Source: Nicotiana tabacum
Lineage: Eukaryota > Streptophyta > Magnoliopsida > Solanales > Solanaceae
Assembly: GCF_000715075.1 (NCBI RefSeq)
Contig: NC_134103.1
Coordinates: 75,455,519-75,519,518 of the forward strand
Direction: 5' to 3'
Length of the DNA: 64,000 nucleotides
The notes under the pieces were generated by a model. It did not search any database, was not told the origin of the DNA, and worked only from the letters and a program-made list of their open reading frames with translations. This document shows, piece by piece, positions 57,501-64,000 of the stretch. Each line of letters opens with the position of its first letter. Position 1 is the stretch's first letter. The translations under genes and the position numbers were made by a program.

Positions 57501-60282
57501 TGAGGCCTGAAGAGAAATTAGGCCTCTTTAAAAACAAACAAATTAGGCCCCTTCATTCATACTCGAAACATTTAAAGCTCCATTGACCATAGTCATCTTA
57601 GCTGAGTAATCATTGTATGTCAAAATTGTGAAATTACCGGTAACATGTATTCACAATTAGTCTTATGATCTTTAAAGGCCCATATTTTATTGGACAAGAA
57701 CAATATAAATTGGACACTCCAGTGGGAGTTTAACTCTGTAATAATGAAAGGCTTGTGAGTTTCAAGTAATTTAATTACTGTGTTCATTTGAAGTAAATGT
57801 AGTTGTTCTTCACACTTGACTGTAATCTGGTGCGGCCATTTCTCTGTTTAGTTGAGTTGCTTCAACTATAACTGTAATTTTTTATCTGCTCAGTCTTGTA
57901 TTTTCTTCCGTTGGTTATCAAAATTGGCTTGTTCAACACGAGGATAACTTCCTAGAAGCAAACACAACTAAGTAGAGTCAATTTTATCTGTGCCTCACAG
58001 TAATCCGATTTTGTTTCAAAACAGACAAGTTAACAGCTTTCGTGGCCATCTGTACACAAGATCTTTTTATCCTTATTAAATACTGTGCCAACTTCAGTTC
58101 ACCCTCTTAAACAGTTGTTGTGATACTTACTGCAGGAGTTGGAGGCTATACTTATTTGCTTGAACCACTTTGGTGGGCAGGCATGATAACAAGTGAGTAG
58201 TGCATGAGATATCTCCATACCGTAACCCCTTTTGGGAAAAGGAATGAATTGGCATTGTGTGGTTTTGGATTTCGATGAAAATTTTAGATTTGGATTTGCA
58301 GTGATCACTGGGGAGGTGGCAAATTTTGTTGCTTATATTTATGCTCCAGCAGTTCTGGTGACCCCTCTTGGTGTTTTGAGTATAATTATCAGGTATGATT
58401 TTGAAGTTTATTAACTGTTTGTAAGCTCTAATAATGAACCATTAGTGGTGTTTGCAAAACTGACCTTGGTCAATCTGAACAGTGCTATTTTGGCGCACTT
58501 TATGTTGAAAGAACGATTGCAAAAGTTAGGTGTACTAGGATGCATTTCATGCATTGTAGGCTCGGTGGTTATTGTTATCCATGCACCTCAGGAGCATATG
58601 CCATCGTCTTTACAAGAAATCTGGATTTTGGCAACTCAACCAGGTTCGAATTTTGTGTCTTTGACATACATGTTTTTTTTCTGTTAATCATGCCATAGGT
58701 TAGAGAAACCTCATCGCACTTTTAACTAATTTCTTCCTTACTGCTTTTATCTGCAGCATTTTTGATTTATGTAGCTGCAACATTATCGATGGTGCTAGCC
58801 TTGATTTTGCATTTTGAGCCTCGCTATGGGCAGACAAATATATTGGTTTATTTGGGAATCTGTTCCTTAATGGGTTCATTCACGGTAATTGTCTTCTTCT
58901 AAGCTACTATTCCTGCTGCAAACACCAAACTGTTTCTGGATATGATGCTTTTTGCACATATCAACAGTTTGCTAGCTTGTCCAGAGATTGGTTGCTGTAG
59001 TGTTTTCATGGTCTTTTGCAGATTGTCAGCATAAAGGCTATTGGAATTGCAATAAAACTTACTTTGGAAGGAATTAGTCAAGTTGCCTGTCCTCAAACAT
59101 GGTTTTTTCTTACTGTCGCAGTGATATGCGTCATCACACAGCTGAATTACCTTAACAAGGTAATACTTTATTTATAGAGTGGAACGGATACAGGGGATTC
59201 AAGAAGCTGACCCCAACTAATTTGTGATCGATTCATACTTAATTGATGTAGTCTCATCAACCTAGCAAAGCTTTGTCTCATATCTGAGAGTAGTTTAGAT
59301 CATGCATCTATGTGCATATATGGTATCATTAATTTAGATTTAGATATTAACATAGTTATCCAGCTTTATGCTCTCCTTTTATTGGTGCTAATTATTGCAT
59401 AGGGTGTCTTGGCATTCGTCATAAAGATAAAGCATAAACTTGATAGTGAGAATTGAACCCAACTATGCTAGAATGTTTTCCAAAATTGCAGACTTTGTTT
59501 AACTAATAATTAAGCTAAATAAATTATTTTGATGAACCTATTAGATGCTAGTGAATAGTTTAATGTGCAACCTGAGTGGTCCTCCAGCAATGCCCGTTCT
59601 CATTTGAAGTTGAGAAGCAGGTTATCACAGTTCAGTTCCTTTAGTCACTTGTTGGTCTTTCTTGAATGCTTGATAATTGAGCAGCATAATACTGATATCT
59701 CAAAACAAGTAGTACTGTTTTGTATCTAGCAAAATGAGTTTTTTGCTAATATTCTAGTTTGTTGTCGTTAATTCTCCTAATTAGATGAATCAGAGATACA
59801 TAGCAATAACCTTTGAAGTGCTGCTGGACGACTAGAAGTTTAATTTGAAGTGCGTACTATTAACACGAGATGCCTAATTTTATTTTGGAGTTTACAACTT
59901 GTATGATTGTTATGGGTATGATTATCTTTGGGTTGTTTAAAAGCATCTCTGATATATATACATCATTTGTTAGGCACTGGATACATTCAACACCGCAATT
60001 GTTTCTCCAATATATTATGTAATGTTCACCACCATGACCATCATAGCAAGTGCAATAATGTTCAAGGTATTTTGTCAATTGAAACTCTTCTTCGTTACGG
60101 TCCTCTACTAATATGATACAGGGCATTATGAATCAATTCATCTGCATTGTCATATTGTTTGCAGGACTGGGCAGGGCAAAATGTCAGCGACATAGTGTCC
60201 GAGATATGTGGATTTATTACTGTGCTTTCAGGAACAATCATGCTCCATGTTACTAGAGAACAGGAACCAGTTACCGTGCCAG
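54586..60282 (+). CDS. NIPA-type (DUF803) magnesium transporter, exons 1-8 visible
   Basis: Exons: 54586-54709, 58136-58192, 58302-58392, 58483-58643, 58757-58884, 59022-59159, 59974-60066 and 60165-60282, all with GT/AG introns and consistent phase, giving 303 codons. The product starts [23 protein letters not shown] and shows family signatures: [91 protein letters not shown] and [15 protein letters not shown] proteins are multi-span (about nine helices) membrane proteins linked to Mg2+ transport. Members usually have about 330-350 residues, so a last exon of 20-40 codons is expected past the donor at 60283; it is not seen before the LINE at 60508. Without that splice the frame stops at 60315. 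Intron 1 is 3.4 kb and contains a copia remnant. Coding sequence has no lesions. Confidence 0.88.
55585..56400 (+). pseudogene. Ty1/copia pol remnant (RT end and RNase H) in NIPA intron 1
   Basis: Decayed pieces include [15 protein letters not shown] (55600), then [16 protein letters not shown] (55950), [17 protein letters not shown] (56178) and a late C-terminal piece ending near 56400. These match the RT C-terminus and RNase H of copia elements (DSD.AGD and YCDS.SA motifs). Stops and frameshifts abound and LTRs were not recognised. It is on the sense strand of the gene and removed with the intron. Confidence 0.75.
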
Positions 60283-60507
60283 GTATGGATTTACTGGAAG
60301 CATTTACCAACCTATAGAAGCTTTAAGCTTCTTATCTTGATGTATGTACATTATCTACACCAAAAATGGCATTGGATGTTTCTGTTGCACTCTTTTAAAA
60401 ATCTCCTCTTGAACATGTTTTAGAGAAGACACATAGCAGGGTTACATGTGATGTTATGTTACCGTAGTGGAAGTTGAAAGTTCAATATGAATTTTTAGTT
60501 TCTAGTT

Positions 60508-60990
60508 ATGCAACTCCAGAAGCTAGGACTAGACTTTAAATATTGGAGTCCTAAGGGTTTGAGTAAGATAGGGAGTTTGATTGGGAAACCTTTAATGGTG
60601 GACAAAAATACAGAAAAGAAGACTGGTTTACATTTTGCTAGGCTGCTTATTGAGGTTGAAATGGATACCACATTACCAGATAAGGTGTGGTTTCGTAATG
60701 AAAAAGGAGCATTGGTGGAGCAGAAAATAATATATGACTGGAATTGGAAGCCTACACTATGTGCATTCTGCAACAAGTATGGGCATGCTGAGGATGAATG
60801 TCGAAAGACGAAATCCAATGTATCACCAGTGAAAGCCAGGAGAGAAAATCCAGCTGATGAAGGAACTGAAACCACACAGATGGACATGCAAAAACCACAA
60901 GTACAGGATGTGAGAAGTCTAGCTAGCCAGGAAAGAGGGAAGCAACAGCAAACAGAGAAGAATGATATTGGCACAAAAAAAGACAGATGA
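60508..60990 (+). pseudogene. L1 ORF1 (DUF4283 end plus CCHC zinc knuckle), 5'-truncated
   Basis: The 160-codon frame begins within the DUF4283 region (LGLDFKYWSPKGLSKIGS), continues with ARLLIEVEMDTTLPDKVWF, and has CAFCNKYGHAEDEC (residues 85-98, CX2CX4HX4C), followed by a Lys/Gln-rich tail. ORF1 proteins bind the LINE RNA. The ATG at 60508 is fortuitous since upstream family sequence is missing. The frame shifts near 60962 into another tail (to 61186). Confidence 0.85.
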
Positions 60991-61178
60991 AGGGAAGCAA
61001 GGGAAATCCAAAGAAGGATGGCTCACACCTTTACATCCTAGTAGACAACAAACAAGAAGTGATCAGCAAGTGAGCAGCTCAAATACATTCAAGGCCTTAG
61101 AACAACTGGAAGTAGACAAGTCAATGATGCAGGGTGGTGTGAGGAACGAAGGAGGTACAAGCATTCCCAGTCTTGGGA

Positions 61179-64000
61179 ATGGATAGCCTACTATGTTGGA
61201 ATGTTAGGGGCCTTAATGGTCCCAATAAGCAAAGGGAGACAAATTTCTAACTGGGTTGGTAGGGCTGTTGGAAACAAAGATTAAAGCAAATAAAATAGAA
61301 CAAGTGGCAAAAAATATGTTTAGTGGTTGGGGTTATATTACCAATTTGGAGAAACATTATAATGGAAGAATTTGGCTCACTTGGAAACCTGAATATTTTC
61401 AAGTACCTGTCCAAAGTATGATAGCCCAGGCTATCACTTGTAAAGTGATCCACACTACAGGGCATAGAGCATTCTTACTTAAAGTGGTGTATGCATATAA
61501 TAATAAAGAGGAGAGGAAGGAGTTATGGAGTTATATGAACATTGTACACCAAGGATGTCAACTACCTTGGTTGATATTTGGAGACTTCAATTCAGTGTTG
61601 CAAATGGATGATAGAATTGGTGGGAATCCTATTACTACGGGGGAGATGGTGGATTTCCAGGACTGTGTGAACACATGTGAATGGATTGAATTACCACAAG
61701 AAGGTAGCAGCTACACATGGAATGATAGACATGGCGATCAAAGAATTTTTTCAAAGATAGACTGGGTGTTTGTCAATAGGGACTGGATGGATCAGATGCC
61801 TGCTTATAGTGCCTTTGTTCTGCCGGAAGGAATGAGTGACCATTGTCCCATAAGTGTCAAGCTAACAAATGCTCCTATGCTAAGGAGAAGACCCTTCAAG
61901 TTCTGCAATACCTGGGCACAACATCCTCAGTTCTTAACTAAAGTACATGCAGTATGGAATCAGCAAATGGATGGATGTGAGATGCATCAGATTGTCAAGA
62001 AGCTGAAGATCCTAAAAAAAAGTCTGAAAGAGTTGAATCGAGGTACTCTAAAAAATATAGTAGATGAAGTGGAAGAGCTCAGAGAGAAGTTAGAACAGGC
62101 TCAAAGGGCATTACACCAGCATCCTAATGACTCAAACATATTGCAACAAGAGAGGGAGACCTTTTTGAAATTTAGAGAAACCTCTTATAGAGCCGAAGTG
62201 TTCAGGCAACAAACAAGTAAAGCCACTTGGTTAAAGTTAGGGGATGATAACACAAGATATTTTTACTCAGTAATAAAGCATAGAAGAATACAACCGGCCA
62301 TTACTCAGTTGAAGGATAATCAGGAAGTGGTTCACACTGAAGCTGCAGATATAGCAAGAATATTGGTGGAATTCTATCAAAAACTACCGGGCAAAAAGCT
62401 CCAAGGCAGAGTCGGGGCATTCAGAAGTTTCTTGATCAATGGTTCAACACTATCAGTAGAACAACAACTGCAGTTAGTCCAACCTTATGGAGCTAAGGAT
62501 GTAAAATATGCTTTGTTTTCAATAGATAAGAACAAAAGTGCAGGTCCTGATGGGTATGGAAGTGAGTTTTTTAAAGCAGCATGGGAAATCATAGGGGCAG
62601 ACATCACAAAGGCAATGTTGGAATTGTTTAACAATGGGCAACTTCTGAAGCAGATAAATGCCACAATGATTGTACTAATACCTAAGGTTGAAGTGCCTCA
62701 GTATGCAAGTCAGTTTAGACCTATCTCCTGCTGTAATGTATTATATAAATGCATCTCAAAAATGATTTGTAAATGACTGAGCGTAGCTATTGCTCCACTA
62801 GTGGCTGAGAATCAGGCAGCCTTTGTAGAAGGAAGATCACTAGTACATAATGTTTTGATCTGTCATGATTTGCTGAGACATTACAACAGGCAAACAACTC
62901 GTAGATGTTTAATGAAGATAGATCTAAGGAAGGCCTATGACATGGTAAGCTGGGAATTTATTGAAGAGGCTCTGAGAGGTTATGGAGTTCCAGAATCTTT
63001 TACTCAACTTGTGATGACATGTGTGACCACCACAAGGTTTTCTGTAAAGGTGAATGGAGAAGGGCATGGGTTTTTTGAAGGTAGGAGAGGTTTAAGACGG
63101 AGATCCCATCTCTCCCCTACTATTTGTACTAGTAATGGAATATCTCTCAAGAATATTGAAAAAGATGAGTAGTCTTCCTGATTTCAGATTCCACCCTATG
63201 TGCAAGGCTAGAAAACTGACTCACTTGATATTTGCTGATGACTTAATAATTTTCTGCAAAGGAAACATTAGTTCATTGACTAGAGTAATGGAAGCATTGA
63301 ATCACTTTAGTGAGGTTACTGGTTTGGTGGCAAACCTTGATAAATCAAACTTATTTGTAGCTGGCATAGATGAAGAGATGAAGAAGGAATTACTGGAAAT
63401 CACAGGGTTCTCTTTGGGTACTCTACCAATAAGATACTTAGGATTACCCCTAGCATCTAAGAAATGGAGTAAGATGGAGTGTCATCAATTGGTTGAGAAA
63501 ATAACAAGCAGAATTAATAGTGGTTATGCTAAAACATTGTCTTATGCTGGGAGGCTGCAAATAATTAATTCAGTCTTATTTTCAATATACAATTTTTGGG
63601 GTGCAGTGTTTATACTACCTCAAAGTGTCTTGAAGGAAGTAGACAGAAGGTGTAGAGATTATTTGTGGGGAAGCACCGAGGAGAAGAGAAAGATAGCACT
63701 GGTATCATGGGAAAGAGTATGTGTTCCAAAGAAATATGGAGGGTTAAACATTAAAAGTTGCACAAAGTGGAATGTGGCCTCTGTAGGCAAGCTTGTTTGG
63801 CAATTGGCAAGAAGGGAAGATATTCTGTGGGTTAAATGGGTTCATGGTATTTATATGAAAGACAATCAGAATTTCTGGACTCATGAACCATCACAAGATA
63901 GTAGCTGGTATTGGAGGAAATTACATGCACTTAAGGGTAGCATGGCAGGATGGTACCAAAATGGCTCTTATTGTTTAACAACCAATGGAAAATATTCAGT
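61179..64000 (+). pseudogene. L1 ORF2 (endonuclease and reverse transcriptase), broken
   Basis: The ATG at 61179 gives MDSLLCWNVRGLNGP, the normal L1 ORF2 start, but a frameshift near 61245 moves to the frame that reads LLETKIK (61260). Endonuclease motifs GDFNSV, YTWND, KIDWVF and SDHCPI follow (61580-61850). RT has ISCCNVLYKCISK (62730), FVEGRSLVHNVL and KIDLRKAYD (62925). TGA at 62774 replaces an expected Arg (CGA to TGA). Near 63098 a one-base loss shifts frame, after which GDPISPLLFVLVMEYLS and the catalytic FADDL box (63230) continue, then a zinc-binding-like C-terminal region open to the window end. Confidence 0.88.

Larger units (their letters stand above)
60508..64000 (+). mobile_element. 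Plant L1-type LINE, 5'-truncated, running off the window
   Basis: ORF1 with a CCHC knuckle (60508-60990) is followed by ORF2 with AP-type endonuclease and RT (from 61179) on the same strand. This is the order of plant L1 elements. The 5' end is missing, because ORF1 starts inside its DUF4283 region. The 3' end lies outside the window. At least two frameshifts and one stop make it inactive. It begins about 225 bases after the last NIPA exon seen. Confidence 0.9.

Overview
The window is plant nuclear DNA, almost certainly from a Solanaceae genome and probably Nicotiana. The reasons are spliceosomal introns, a plant NIPA-type gene, a plant P-class PPR relict, LTR families with the initiator tRNA-Met primer site TGGTATCAGAGC, an Athila element, and an RTE/TS-SINE-type tail ending in TTG repeats. 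Species cannot be fixed by reading alone. Most of the window is transposable elements, many nested and broken. No microbial operon, CRISPR array or new defence system is present.

Layout. 1-6395 (minus): the 5' LTR, leader, gag and pol of a decayed Ty3/gypsy element cut by the window edge. Its LTR is fused head to head with a plus-strand LTR piece (6396-7871). 7872-9901: gene-free repeats. 9948-30429 (plus): a large LTR element with about 3.2 kb LTRs and a 4.3 kb interior with no recognisable protein (LARD-like). Its leader matches that of the decayed gypsy element at left, suggesting a non-autonomous partner. Its 3' LTR is split by a young Tekay-type chromovirus (19418-29148) whose gag-pol frame has only two stops. 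46-bp direct repeats flank the outer element, and 46 bp are missing from its 5' LTR.

31530-34957: a P-class (RFL-like) PPR gene killed by nonsense changes, a frameshift and a 1.6-kb RTE LINE that can be excised exactly through a 4-bp target duplication. 35571-35683: a short RTE/SINE tail with a 17-bp duplication. 36085-36324: a histone H3.3 pseudogene with in-frame deletions. 36691-49432 (minus): an Athila element with LTRs, gag, protease, RT-RNase H, integrase and an env-like ORF, carrying two hAT-type MITEs, one of which cuts the env-like ORF. 50004-53680: a hAT-like element, a MULE-like MITE, and a composite repeat that carries an apparent captured first exon of the complex III subunit QCR10.

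54586-60282: the only intact-looking host gene, a NIPA-type (DUF803) magnesium transporter gene with eight exons visible, a copia remnant in intron 1 and its last exon not seen. 60508-64000: a 5'-truncated plant L1 LINE running off the window, sitting just downstream of or inside the last intron of the NIPA gene.

Functionally, the NIPA gene is the only probable expressed host locus. The rest records successive transposon insertion, LTR recombination and decay. The most informative signals are the shared retrotransposon leaders with palindromic hairpins, the anomalous junctions of the nested elements, and the captured QCR10 exon. All positions, counts and identities were read by eye.
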